From assembly GCA_047972425.1 (NCBI GenBank), contig JBKEAR010000034.1, forward strand, positions 3,699-67,698: a DNA stretch of 64,000 nucleotides, read 5' to 3'. The first letter of the stretch is position 1. The number at the start of each line of letters is the position of its first letter. Made by a program: the position numbers and the translations under genes. This document shows positions 33,336 through 42,375 of this stretch, one piece after another. The notes under the pieces are model-generated. The model had not been told where the DNA came from. It did not search any database and saw only the letters and a program-made list of their open reading frames with translations. The stretch comes from JBKEAR01 sp047972425. Its GTDB lineage: Bacteria; Pseudomonadota; Alphaproteobacteria; JBKEAR01.

Positions 33336-35219
33336 TTATTCGTCCTCCTCTTGTAAAAGCTCTAATTGCTCCGATAGATGCAGCCATTCATTTTCAATAT
33401 CTTCTATCTTTTTTGATAATATGCCAAATTCTTTATTGAGAGATATAAATTTTTCATTATCTTGCTCAAAGAGTCCATCTTTAGATAATTCTTTTTTTAT
33501 TCGCTCAGTTTTTTTATGCTCATTTACAAGTAACTTATCCAACTTTGTAATTTCTTTTCTGAGTGGTGCAAGTTTTTCTCTTTTTTCGGCGTTTATTTTG
33601 CGTAATTCTTTTTTATCAGGCTTATTCGATTCTTTGATTGTTGATGCTGTTTTCTCATTTTTTTCCGATAGCAAAAGTTTTTGATAATCCTCTATATCCC
33701 CTTCAAACCGCGATAATCTACCATCTTTAATCAGCCATAGTCTATCGGCAATAATCGATAAAAACCAGCTGTCGTGGCTTACCGTAATTACTGCACCCTC
33801 ATAATCTTGTAAAGCTTGAATTAAAGCTTCTCTACTTTCAATATCCAAATGGTTCGATGGTTCATCCAGTAACAATAAATGGGGTTTATCCATAAATATT
33901 CTGGCCATGAGCAAACGGGCTTTTTCTCCCCCCGAAAAGCTGGATATCGCACGGCCAATATGGTTTTCTCTAAAGCCAAACCGCCCCAAATAATCCCGAT
34001 GTTCTTGCTCGGTCAGTTTGGGCTTTTCTTGGCGCATGTATGATAACACATCAAGGTCAAATGGCAGATTATCGGCTTGATCTTGCGAAAAATAACCAAT
34101 ACGCAATTTAGGGTTTTTTAAATATTCACCCGAAAGATAAGGGATTTGCCCCGCAAGCAAACGCATTAATGTGGTTTTGCCGTTACCATTGGCACCAAGC
34201 AAGCCAATGCGGTCTCCCATAGATATCCGAAAAGTTAAATTGTGTAAAATATCATAACCTTGTTCATAACCGCAATTCATGCGATCCGCCGTATAAATGG
34301 GGGGGGCAAGCAATTCTGGCTCGGGCAAATAGAATTCGGGCTGGTTGGGCTCGATTAATTGGTGGATAGGCTCTAATTTTTCAAGCATCTTTACACGGCT
34401 TTGTGCTTGCTTGGCTTTTGATGCCTTATAACGAAAACGATCCACAAAAGCTTGTAAATGGGCGCGTTGTTTCTCTTGTTTTTCGATTTGTGTACTTAAA
34501 TGTTGCATTTGGGTGCGGCGTGTTTTAATAAAATTATCAAAGTTTCCGCCATAAAGTTTTAACTCACCATTAATTAAATATAAAATATTATTGGGCACAG
34601 CATTCAATAAATCACGGTCGTGGCTAATAAAAATTAATGTGCCCGAAAATCGCTTTAGCCAGTCGGTTAACCATAACACGGCCTCTAAATCTAAATGGTT
34701 GGTGGGTTCGTCAAGCAGCATAATATCGGGGTTCAGATACAAAATACGTGCCAAAGATAAGCGCATACGCCAACCACCAGAGAAATCATCTGTAGCGCGA
34801 GTTAAATCCTCCTGAGAAAACCCTAAACCAAGCAATATTTGGCTTGCACGTTTTTCGGCACTATCGGCCGATATTGCTTTTAGTCTATCGTGGATATCGG
34901 ATAATTCGATTGCTTTAGCTGTTTCTAACTTTTCTAAAAGTGCTGTTCTTTCGGTATCGGCACTTAATACGGTATCGAGTATGGATTGTGTGCCTTCGGG
35001 TGCATCTTGTTCCATAATGGCCATATGTTTGCGTAAGGAGCGTTCAATGATGCCTGCTTCTATACTCAATTCACCGGATAATAATTTAAGCAATGTCGAT
35101 TTACCCACACCGTTAGAGCCTATAAGCGCGACTCTATTGCCGTCTTGTAAACTAAAGCTTGCATTATTTAATAGTAACTTCTCTCCAAAACGAAAGGAGA
35201 TATTTTGTGCCGATATCAT
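33336..35219 (-). CDS. ABC-F family ATP-binding protein (YheS/Uup-like)
   Basis: Soluble protein with two ABC ATPase domains and no membrane segment, of the type that acts on the ribosome. Domain 1: Walker A GSNGVGKST, signature FSGGW; linker (about residues 225-300); domain 2: Walker A GANGNGKTT, signature FSGGEKAR; then a C-terminal lysine/glutamate-rich coiled coil (last 90 residues). The frame starts with TTG at 35222, but the ATG at 35219 is 5 bases from GAGG and is preferred. 627 residues. Next to ndk as in many Rhizobiales, and translationally coupled to the downstream MFS gene. Confidence 0.92.
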   Translation of the reverse strand: MISAQNISFRFGEKLLLNNASFSLQDGNRVALIGSNGVGKSTLLKLLSGELSIEAGIIERSLRKHMAIMEQDAPEGTQSILDTVLSADTERTALLEKLETAKAIELSDIHDRLKAISADSAEKRASQILLGLGFSQEDLTRATDDFSGGWRMRLSLARILYLNPDIMLLDEPTNHLDLEAVLWLTDWLKRFSGTLIFISHDRDLLNAVPNNILYLINGELKLYGGNFDNFIKTRRTQMQHLSTQIEKQEKQRAHLQAFVDRFRYKASKAKQAQSRVKMLEKLEPIHQLIEPNQPEFYLPEPELLAPPIYTADRMNCGYEQGYDILHNLTFRISMGDRIGLLGANGNGKTTLMRLLAGQIPYLSGEYLKNPKLRIGYFSQDQADNLPFDLDVLSYMRQEKPKLTEQEHRDYLGRFGFRENHIGRAISSFSGGEKARLLMARIFMDKPHLLLLDEPSNHLDIESREALIQALQDYEGAVITVSHDSWFLSIIADRLWLIKDGRLSRFEGDIEDYQKLLLSEKNEKTASTIKESNKPDKKELRKINAEKREKLAPLRKEITKLDKLLVNEHKKTERIKKELSKDGLFEQDNEKFISLNKEFGILSKKIEDIENEWLHLSEQLELLQEEDE

Positions 35220-35329
35220 CAAAGCCTCAAATTTTAGATAGTTATTGCGTTATATTTATGAGATGATTTATAATCAAATCACAAGTTAATTGAATATTGA
35301 TATAAATACAATGAGGAAACTGCATTATT

Positions 35330-35752
35330 ATGGCAATTGAACGGACACTTTCTTTAATTAAGCCCGATGCAACAGGCAGAAATTTAACCGGTGCCATAAA
35401 TAAAATGATTGAAGAATCAGGCTTAAACATCATTGCACAAAAACGATTAAAGTTAAATAAAGCACAGGCCGAGGCTTTTTATCATGTGCATAGGGGTAAA
35501 GATTTTTTTGACCCTCTCGTCGAATCTATGACAGCTGGCGATATTGTGGCTCAGGTACTTGAGGGCGAAGATGCGATTGCGCGCTATCGTCAGTTAATGG
35601 GGCCTACCAACCCCGAAAAACAACCCAAAGACTGTATTCGGGCTATTTATGGTTTGGGTTTCAGAAGAAATAGTGTGCATGGTTCGGATTCGTTAGAAAA
35701 TGCAGCTGAAGAAATTCATTTTTTCTTTGCACAAATAGAGCTTATTAAGTAA
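35330..35752 (+). CDS. ndk: nucleoside diphosphate kinase
   Basis: Exchanges the gamma phosphate between nucleoside di- and triphosphates. 140 residues with ERTLSLIKPDA at the start and the phosphohistidine in RNSVHGSDS. Divergent from the ABC-F gene and 17 bases ahead of the AI-2E-family permease gene. Confidence 0.97.
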   Translation: MAIERTLSLIKPDATGRNLTGAINKMIEESGLNIIAQKRLKLNKAQAEAFYHVHRGKDFFDPLVESMTAGDIVAQVLEGEDAIARYRQLMGPTNPEKQPKDCIRAIYGLGFRRNSVHGSDSLENAAEEIHFFFAQIELIK

Positions 35753-35769
35753 TTACTTGGAGAATTATT

Positions 35770-36882
35770 ATGCAAGAAAATAATAACCAAACCAAGAATG
35801 CTTGGATTGTAATGGGCTTTTGGATTGCCATATTATTTATAATTATATGGCTGATTAATATATTTAACCCAATATTATTCCCTTTTGTTGTCAGCATGAT
35901 TTTTGCCTATTTGCTCAACCCAATGATTAATTGGTTGCAAACGAAAGGGGCTAATCGGTTTGCATCGATATTAATTGTGATGGGTTCGTTCTTCTTGGTT
36001 GTTATTGGCCTTTTATTATGGGTTATACCGGCGCTTATTATTCAAATAACCGAGTTTATTGCAGAGTTTCCTTCGGTTGCGCAAAGTTTGAACGATAAAA
36101 TTATTGCTTTGGTTGAGCGTATTCAAAATAAATTACCTTTTATTGAGGCGGCTTCAGAGCAATCCATTCAGGAGCGGATTCAAATTTGGTTAACGGAGCA
36201 TTCTAAAGAGATATGGACTGTTGGGCAAAATATTATTGCCAAACTATTTGGTACAGGTGCCCGTATTGTTGGGTTTTTATCACTGATATTCTTAACACCC
36301 GTAATTACGGTATATCTTTTGATGGATTGGGATAAATTTGTTGCGGCTATTCAGCGCAATATTCCCCGCGACTATTTAAGCTATACATCCGAAATTTTCA
36401 CCGAGATGAATATTGTATTATCGGGCTTTTTACGTGGCCAGCTTTTGGTTTGTACCATTTTAGCCATTTGGTATTCCATAAGCCTATCGGTTGTAGGTTT
36501 ACCTTATGGTGTTTTAATTGGCATATTAATCGGCTTTTTTGCTTTTATTCCTTATTTGGGTACATGGCTTGGTGTTTTATTGGGTTTGGGAACGGCCATT
36601 GCACAATTTGATAATATTTTTAAAGTGATTGCCGTGGGCATTGTTTTAATTATTGGCCAATTGGTGGAGGGCAATTATCTTTCGCCCAAACTGGTGGGCG
36701 ATAGGGTGAATTTACACCCCGTATGGACTATTTTTGCTCTATTTGCGGGGGGAACAATTGCCGGGTTTACAGGTGTTTTACTCGCTGTTCCGGTAGCAGC
36801 TTGTATTGGTGTGTTGGTTCGTTTTGCGATGGCGCGATATAGAGAAAGCGGCTTTTATTTAGGTTTCAATAAAAATGGATAA
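35770..36882 (+). CDS. AI-2E family transporter (PerM/YdiK-like permease)
   Basis: A 370-residue polytopic membrane protein: two helices near the N-terminus, a soluble stretch (about residues 85-150) and five to six helices after it. GVLIGILIGFFAFIPYLGTWLG and the VEGNYLSPKLVGDRVNLHP segment are family hallmarks. Despite the family name, most members have no shown link to autoinducer-2; transport or ion-antiport roles are known for some. GGAG 7 bases before the ATG. Directly upstream of hdaA, a typical alphaproteobacterial pairing. Confidence 0.9.
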   Translation: MQENNNQTKNAWIVMGFWIAILFIIIWLINIFNPILFPFVVSMIFAYLLNPMINWLQTKGANRFASILIVMGSFFLVVIGLLLWVIPALIIQITEFIAEFPSVAQSLNDKIIALVERIQNKLPFIEAASEQSIQERIQIWLTEHSKEIWTVGQNIIAKLFGTGARIVGFLSLIFLTPVITVYLLMDWDKFVAAIQRNIPRDYLSYTSEIFTEMNIVLSGFLRGQLLVCTILAIWYSISLSVVGLPYGVLIGILIGFFAFIPYLGTWLGVLLGLGTAIAQFDNIFKVIAVGIVLIIGQLVEGNYLSPKLVGDRVNLHPVWTIFALFAGGTIAGFTGVLLAVPVAACIGVLVRFAMARYRESGFYLGFNKNG

Positions 36883-36891
36883 TATGGCACA

Positions 36892-37569
36892 ATGACATCG
36901 CAAATCCCTTTAAATTTATCCTTTATACCTTCTTATAGCCGCCAAGATTATGTGGTAAATAGCCAAAATAAACAATTGATAGCTCTATTAGATGCATGGC
37001 CCAATTGGCAAAATCCGTGGCTTTTGATTGAAGGTGAGCAGGGGGCGGGTAAAACCCATTTGGCTCATATATTTGCACATAAAATGAACGCAATTTTAAT
37101 TGCAGAACCTAAAATTGATATGCATGCTATAATCAACCAACAGCAATCGCTTGTTATTGATTTACCTTTGTCGCCAGATGCGCAACCTCAAGATGATTTG
37201 TTTCATCTGATTAATCATGTAAAAGAAAGCCAAAAATTTGGGGTGATATTGATAGAACCAATCAATGATATTCACTTTTCGCTATTGCCCGATTTACGCT
37301 CACGTTTAGCGCAAATGATGCATTTTCGGCTAGAATTGCCCAATGATGATACATTGAGAGCTTTGGTTGTTAAATTATTATCGGATCGACAACTGGCTTT
37401 ATCGGGCGCACAAATTCATTGGCTTATCCCCCGATTAAGGCGCTCTTATGCATTTGTACAGCAATATATTGCAAATATCGATAAAGCCAGCCTAGCCGAT
37501 AAAAAGAAGATTACACAAACAATTTTAAAACAAGAGCTTGAAAATTTATTAAATTTACAAAAATATTAA
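36892..37569 (+). CDS. hdaA: DnaA-related replication regulator HdaA
   Basis: A 225-residue AAA+ protein resembling DnaA without its DNA-binding domain; it promotes hydrolysis of DnaA-ATP after initiation, in complex with the sliding clamp. N-terminal QIPLNLSF (residues 4-11) fits a clamp-binding motif. Walker A is EGEQGAGKTHL; Walker B (SLVIDLPL) keeps one acidic residue. Basic/arginine-rich LPDLRSRLAQM follows. The last bases overlap the 3' end of the convergent aldolase gene by 4 bases. Confidence 0.88.
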   Translation: MTSQIPLNLSFIPSYSRQDYVVNSQNKQLIALLDAWPNWQNPWLLIEGEQGAGKTHLAHIFAHKMNAILIAEPKIDMHAIINQQQSLVIDLPLSPDAQPQDDLFHLINHVKESQKFGVILIEPINDIHFSLLPDLRSRLAQMMHFRLELPNDDTLRALVVKLLSDRQLALSGAQIHWLIPRLRRSYAFVQQYIANIDKASLADKKKITQTILKQELENLLNLQKY

Positions 37570-38264
37570 TCGCCTTTTTGCGGAGGAATTACTGCCGGAA
37601 TATCATCTTTGCTCATCTGATCGGGCTGTTTTCCATAGGTTTTAAAGCGTTTATGAATATCTTCCATATCATTATCGGATAATATATTTGCCCCACCTAA
37701 ATTTTGCGATAACACATAAATTCGGGCTAATTGCTCAACCTCTTGCATTACATATAAAGCTTGCTCTAGCGATTGACCAACCGTAATAATTCCATGATTA
37801 CCCAATAAACAAGCCGAAGCCTCATCGCCTAAAGCTTCTAAAGCGACTGTGGATAATTCTTTAGAGCCAAAAGGTTCATAAGGGCTACATTTAATAACAT
37901 TAGTTTTGGCAACCCCAATCATATAATGCACAGCGGGTAGATCTTTTAAACAAGATGCCACCACCATAGACCATGGGGCATGGGCATGGAGTACGGCATT
38001 AATATCTTTACGTTTTTTTTGGATAGCCAAATGAAAATGCCATTCTGATGATGGTAATAAATTTCCATAATATTTAGAATCATCATCCATATAAACAATA
38101 TCTTCTGGTTTTGTTTTGCTATATGCAAGCCCCGAGGGTGTAATTAAAAAACCTTCTTTAATTTTTATACTGGCATTGCCTGAACTTCCGGAGTTTATAC
38201 CTGTTTCATTCATTTTTAGACAAATATCAATTAAAGATTGTCTTTCTTTTATTGTTCCGATCAT
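37566..38264 (-). CDS. fucA: class II aldolase, L-fuculose-phosphate aldolase type
   Basis: Zinc-dependent retro-aldol cleavage of a ketose 1-phosphate to dihydroxyacetone phosphate and an aldehyde. The metal-site residues are visible: E in SSEWHFHL, the HxH of LHAHAPW, and H in LLGNHGIITVG. 232 residues, close to E. coli FucA (215). Last gene of the sugar operon, with AAGGA before the ATG and 4 bases from the fucU stop. L-fuculose-1-phosphate is the likely substrate by context, but D-ribulose-1-phosphate or a related sugar is possible. Confidence 0.85.
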   Translation of the reverse strand: MIGTIKERQSLIDICLKMNETGINSGSSGNASIKIKEGFLITPSGLAYSKTKPEDIVYMDDDSKYYGNLLPSSEWHFHLAIQKKRKDINAVLHAHAPWSMVVASCLKDLPAVHYMIGVAKTNVIKCSPYEPFGSKELSTVALEALGDEASACLLGNHGIITVGQSLEQALYVMQEVEQLARIYVLSQNLGGANILSDNDMEDIHKRFKTYGKQPDQMSKDDIPAVIPPQKGD

Positions 38265-38268
38265 CGGA

Positions 38269-38709
38269 TTATCCTTGTACTGAAGGCGTTACGCCTTTTG
38301 TTAATATTATATTTGCATATTTTCGTGTATCAGATGAAATGATAATGCCATAACTTTGTCGGCTTATATCGTAAAATTTAAAGCGATCAACAAAGTGAAT
38401 TTTTTGCCCTTTGGGGAAATGCGGATTTAAAATATTTGCATAACTATCAATTAATTGTGGGTCATGAGTGTCGCCTTGAACAGGAGACATCATGATAACC
38501 GAATCCTTAATATATTCATCAAGTTCAAATAAAGGCAATATGGCCTCGAGTAGCTCATTAACTGAGCTACCCGATGCATTGGCTACATTATGGTGGGTTG
38601 AAAATGCAGGGAAGTGGGTATCGGTAATGATAAGCCGGTCTCCATGCCCCATATCATTCAGCATTGTGAGTATTGCAGAATCTAACCGTGGAGAAATCCC
38701 TTTAAGCAT
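38269..38709 (-). CDS. fucU: FucU/RbsD family sugar mutarotase
   Basis: Interconverts sugar anomers before isomerisation. MLKGISPRL at the N-terminus, MGHGDRLIITDTHFPA with the catalytic histidine, and the C-terminal RKYANIILTKGV are typical. 146 residues, like FucU (about 140). The LKGI start and aspartate/histidine pattern favour the fucose branch over ribose-specific RbsD. Lies between the isomerase and aldolase genes. Confidence 0.87.
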   Translation of the reverse strand: MLKGISPRLDSAILTMLNDMGHGDRLIITDTHFPAFSTHHNVANASGSSVNELLEAILPLFELDEYIKDSVIMMSPVQGDTHDPQLIDSYANILNPHFPKGQKIHFVDRFKFYDISRQSYGIIISSDTRKYANIILTKGVTPSVQG

Positions 38710-38719
38710 TTATCCGTCC

Positions 38720-40360
38720 TTATACTCTGGGTGTACCCGCTAACCAAACACGCATATTTTGTGTTAATGCCATGGTTACAAATGCGTTTGTTACAAAAGG
38801 CAAATGTTTTTCGTCAACATAGGCAACAGTTACATGGTTACTTTGGTGCCCAGCCATCAACTCGTCTCGGCCAACACCATCAAGAATAACATTCATCAGC
38901 GGCCATTCTTTTGTTGTGGCGTTTAAACGACGCTGAAATTCTTTTTCGGGTAATTCAAAAGCTTCGCCTGTACCAATATGCATATGAACTTCATCGCCAA
39001 GGTAAGAGGCACGTGCCCATACAAAATGGCCTTTTTTACATTGCCCACCAATAGTCGAGCCACCTTTGGCAAAATACATGGGCGATTGTCTGTAACCTTG
39101 TGCACCTTTAATACCATTTTTTAAATGTTCAAAAGGAACACTACCAGAAATTTCAAAATCCCAATAGAATTTACCTTTATATTCGCTACCCCAACGCACG
39201 TCATGCAATGTTGTCTCAGCAGGGAGGTTAAGGCTATCTAAAATACGATAAAGCATTAATTGAGGGATTGCCGTACCCATATCAACTTCATTCGCGCAAG
39301 GAATAGGCTTTCCTTTATGAATAACTTCGCCTTTTTCATTTTTAATGGGATAACGCAATGTACTGCCAATGGCACCTTCGGCAAAGTCCGATGCTGGGCA
39401 TGTGTCTTTTAAGCCTTGCTGATACTGAACGCCAATGAGCGATAACCCAAAGCGATCAACAAAGCGTGCCATAGCAATTAACATTGCACATTGCTCTAAA
39501 ACTTGCTCACGGGTAAGCTCGGTTGCATCATCGTTTCCAAAATGGAATGTCATGCCTTGTTTAATATACCAATTTAGGCATTCTTCTTTTTCTTTTTGGC
39601 TTACAAGGCTCATCTCGTAAGCTAAGGCCGATTGCGATAGCCCTTCCATGGGCATACCGATGTCCGATAATGCTTTTTGCGGGAATACACCATTAATCAT
39701 GCCCATACAGAAACTATCGAAAATACCCATAATTTCTTTATTTTTTAATACCCATTCGCCAAGCTGTTTGCCAAAATCGCCAGCTTCAGTATTAAATAAT
39801 TGCGTATCATTATAAACCTCTCTCAAATGGCTTAAATCGTGGTGGATTACACCGCTTTCGAGCCAAGTTGTAAGATTGGTAAAAAAGAATTCATCATCAA
39901 AATTTTCGGACCATAAACGGCTATGATTACGACCTAAAGAGTTTAATGTACCCGATAAACATAAGGCGCCAACTAAACCCGGCCATGTACCATCGAAGTT
40001 AGCCAATATAAGTATTGGCCCTTTATGATGTACTAAACTGGGTGCAATATGGTGTGAATATTGCCAAGCTGTTGATAAAATAATTAAAGGTGCATTGGTA
40101 TCTATTTTGGCTAAAACGTCCGATCCTTCACGCTGTGAATCAATAAAGCCATGTCCTTTTTTGGGGTCAACATCATGGATACGAACCAAATCTAACCCAT
40201 ATTTATCTTTGAGTGCCGTTTTTAATTTTTCTTCATATTTTTGTGCAACTGGCCAGCATTTTACATTAGCGCTTTCTCTGAGATCACCATTTGTAAGCAT
40301 AAAAACTTGGTTGCTTTTGGGTGATATTTGTTTTGGTGTTTTTGGTAATTGATATTTCAT
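38720..40360 (-). CDS. fucI: L-fucose isomerase family protein
   Basis: Metal-dependent aldose-ketose isomerase of the fucose/arabinose isomerase superfamily, 546 residues. The metal-site pair E and D appears in CANEVDMGTAIPQL, and a conserved histidine in HQSNHVTVAY near the C-terminus matches the FucI active site. An open frame to 40375 starts with GTG, but the ATG at 40360 follows GGGGAAG by 6 bases and gives the better start. It is shorter than E. coli FucI (591) and looks divergent, so it might act on D-arabinose or a related sugar. Preceded by a strong intercistronic hairpin. Confidence 0.78.
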   Translation of the reverse strand: MKYQLPKTPKQISPKSNQVFMLTNGDLRESANVKCWPVAQKYEEKLKTALKDKYGLDLVRIHDVDPKKGHGFIDSQREGSDVLAKIDTNAPLIILSTAWQYSHHIAPSLVHHKGPILILANFDGTWPGLVGALCLSGTLNSLGRNHSRLWSENFDDEFFFTNLTTWLESGVIHHDLSHLREVYNDTQLFNTEAGDFGKQLGEWVLKNKEIMGIFDSFCMGMINGVFPQKALSDIGMPMEGLSQSALAYEMSLVSQKEKEECLNWYIKQGMTFHFGNDDATELTREQVLEQCAMLIAMARFVDRFGLSLIGVQYQQGLKDTCPASDFAEGAIGSTLRYPIKNEKGEVIHKGKPIPCANEVDMGTAIPQLMLYRILDSLNLPAETTLHDVRWGSEYKGKFYWDFEISGSVPFEHLKNGIKGAQGYRQSPMYFAKGGSTIGGQCKKGHFVWARASYLGDEVHMHIGTGEAFELPEKEFQRRLNATTKEWPLMNVILDGVGRDELMAGHQSNHVTVAYVDEKHLPFVTNAFVTMALTQNMRVWLAGTPRV

Positions 40361-40388
40361 GTTGTTCTTCCCCACTTTTTGAATGAAA

Positions 40389-40416
40389 GGGCTCTTGCTC
40401 CTTAAAACAAGAGCCC
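40389..40416 (-). other. intercistronic hairpin between the binding-protein and isomerase genes
   Basis: GGGCTCTTG / CAAGAGCCC, a perfect 9-bp GC-rich stem with a 10-base loop that reads TTTTAAGGAG on the minus strand. No T tract follows, so it is not a classic terminator. It probably protects the 3' end of the binding-protein message, a usual way to raise binding protein over downstream genes. Confidence 0.7.
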
Positions 40417-40425
40417 AGATTAAAA

Positions 40426-41385
40426 TTAATTATCTAATGGAAACAGACGTTTTTGAACATCTGGATCATCAAAATTATCTCCTGTAATAAGAACGCCATC
40501 AATATTCTGAATGGGTTCTACTTCCTCTCCTTTAAGAACTTTATCGGTTGTCATCATAGACTGATAACCAATCTGATAAGGATCTTGGACAACGAATCCA
40601 TCTAGGATACCATCTTTAAGGTAATTGACAATAGCTTCTGAGCTATCAAAACCAAAAACAGCTAAATCTTTACGGTCCATATTTTTTACAGCTAACGATA
40701 CCCCAAGCGATGCACCCTCATTGGTTGCATATATACCTGTTAAATCTTTTTGTGAGCGGATAACATTTAATGTGCGATCAAGCGCTTTTTGTGGGTCACC
40801 GTCAGAATAAATAATCTCAAGCAATTTAATATCAGGATAATTAGCTTCTATTTCATCAATAAAGCCTTGGCTACGGTCGATTGCAGAGCTTGTACCGGCA
40901 TTATGGGCAATAATACTCACTAAGCCTTTGCCACCAAGCTCTTCGGCCATGGCGCGGGCTGCTAATGCACCGGCAGCTACATTATCGGTGGCAACAAATG
41001 ATTTTGGATAATCGGATTCAACACCCGAATCAAAGGTAACAATCGGAATATCTGCCGCACGTGCTTTTTCGACAACCGGAATAAGAGCTTGTTTATCTAA
41101 GGCCGCTAAAATGATGGCAGTTGGTTTCTTTTGAATTGCGTTTTCAACCATATTTACTTGCTGGTCAATCATGGTTTCTGAAGCTGGGCCAACAAAATCG
41201 GTTGTATAGCCAAGTTCATTGGCAGCATCTTCGGTACCTTTTTTTACAGCAAGCCAAAATTCGTGCTGAAAACCCTTACTGATTACAGGAATATAAGCTT
41301 GGTCGGCTTGTGCAGCTATGGGTGCTGCAAATGCTGTTGTAACAACAAGCCCAGATAAAATATAGTTTTTAAATGTTTTAAACAT
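40426..41385 (-). CDS. sugar ABC transporter substrate-binding protein (RbsB-like)
   Basis: Periplasmic binding protein of the ribose/galactose class (periplasmic-binding type I fold), 319 residues. Signal peptide cleaved near AAQA/DQAY. KGFQHEFWLAVKKG, FDSGVESDYP and GFDSSEAIVNYLKDG are landmarks of the fold and sugar cleft. AAGGAGG precedes the ATG. Third gene of the operon. The catabolic genes that follow suggest L-fucose or a related 6-deoxy or pentose sugar as ligand. Confidence 0.9.
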   Translation of the reverse strand: MFKTFKNYILSGLVVTTAFAAPIAAQADQAYIPVISKGFQHEFWLAVKKGTEDAANELGYTTDFVGPASETMIDQQVNMVENAIQKKPTAIILAALDKQALIPVVEKARAADIPIVTFDSGVESDYPKSFVATDNVAAGALAARAMAEELGGKGLVSIIAHNAGTSSAIDRSQGFIDEIEANYPDIKLLEIIYSDGDPQKALDRTLNVIRSQKDLTGIYATNEGASLGVSLAVKNMDRKDLAVFGFDSSEAIVNYLKDGILDGFVVQDPYQIGYQSMMTTDKVLKGEEVEPIQNIDGVLITGDNFDDPDVQKRLFPLDN

Positions 41386-41414
41386 GAAAGCCTCCTTGGT
41401 TCTGTTTTTTTGTT

Positions 41415-42371
41415 TTAGGAATGTTTCTTTTTACGGATAACATCCACATATACAGCAATGATTAGAACTAAACCCGTAATCATCATCTGCATAAATTGGT
41501 TTACGTCCATTTGGTCTAAGCCAGTTTTTAATACGCCCATAAGTAATGCGCCGATAATAGTGCCGCCAACGGTGCCGACACCGCCGCTTAAGGATGTTCC
41601 GCCAATAACGGCTGCGGCAATAGCATCAAGCTCGTAAGCAACACCAATGGTGGGTTGGCCCGAATTTAAACGAGCGGCTAAAATAACGCCTGCAATACCA
41701 GTTAAAAATCCACAAAAGCTATAGACGAATATTTTTATATAATTCACATTAATCCCAGATAAATGCGCGGCTTCTTCATTACTGCCAACAGCATAAATAT
41801 GTTTGCCTAATACTGTTTTTCTGAGGATAAATGCTGAGAATAAAGCAATAAGCAGTAAATAAATGATGGGTAGGGGGATTACACCAAATAATTTGCCATC
41901 AAAAATTTTGTATATGCCAGCATCGTAAGGAAAATACACCGCACGCCCCTCGGTTAAAGTAAGGGCAAAACCCCTTGCAAGCATCATCATGCCTAAGGTG
42001 ACAACAAAGGGCGGGATATTATATCGGGCAATCAGTACCCCATTGATAAAACCACAAAATGCCCCAGTTAATGCGCCGAGCAAAAGCGCCAAAGGCAACG
42101 GAATACCCATTTTTACAAATAAAATAGCAAATAATGTACCACTAATGGCGAGTAGGGAGCCGATGGAAAGATCGATACCTGCAGTAATAATAACAAAGGT
42201 CACACCAATAGCCATAATAGCAATAATAGATGTTTGGGTAATAATCAGCATTGCGTTATCGAGGGTACGGAAACTTTCGACCCGAATGCTAAAGAAAATA
42301 CTGAGTACAATTAAACTTACAAGAGGTAAAAGCTTAAATAATTGTTGATTAGTCATAATACTTTTGTGCAT
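41415..42371 (-). CDS. sugar ABC transporter permease (RbsC-like)
   Basis: Membrane subunit of a CUT2-class sugar importer, with eight to ten helices and the coupling segment GSNEEAAHLSGINV. 318 residues from the ATG at 42371, chosen because GGAG lies 7 bases upstream and the gene then starts 4 bases after the ATPase stop codon; an alternative in-frame start at 42425 would overlap the ATPase gene. Second gene of the operon. Confidence 0.92.
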   Translation of the reverse strand: MHKSIMTNQQLFKLLPLVSLIVLSIFFSIRVESFRTLDNAMLIITQTSIIAIMAIGVTFVIITAGIDLSIGSLLAISGTLFAILFVKMGIPLPLALLLGALTGAFCGFINGVLIARYNIPPFVVTLGMMMLARGFALTLTEGRAVYFPYDAGIYKIFDGKLFGVIPLPIIYLLLIALFSAFILRKTVLGKHIYAVGSNEEAAHLSGINVNYIKIFVYSFCGFLTGIAGVILAARLNSGQPTIGVAYELDAIAAAVIGGTSLSGGVGTVGGTIIGALLMGVLKTGLDQMDVNQFMQMMITGLVLIIAVYVDVIRKKKHS

Positions 42372-42375
42372 GTTG

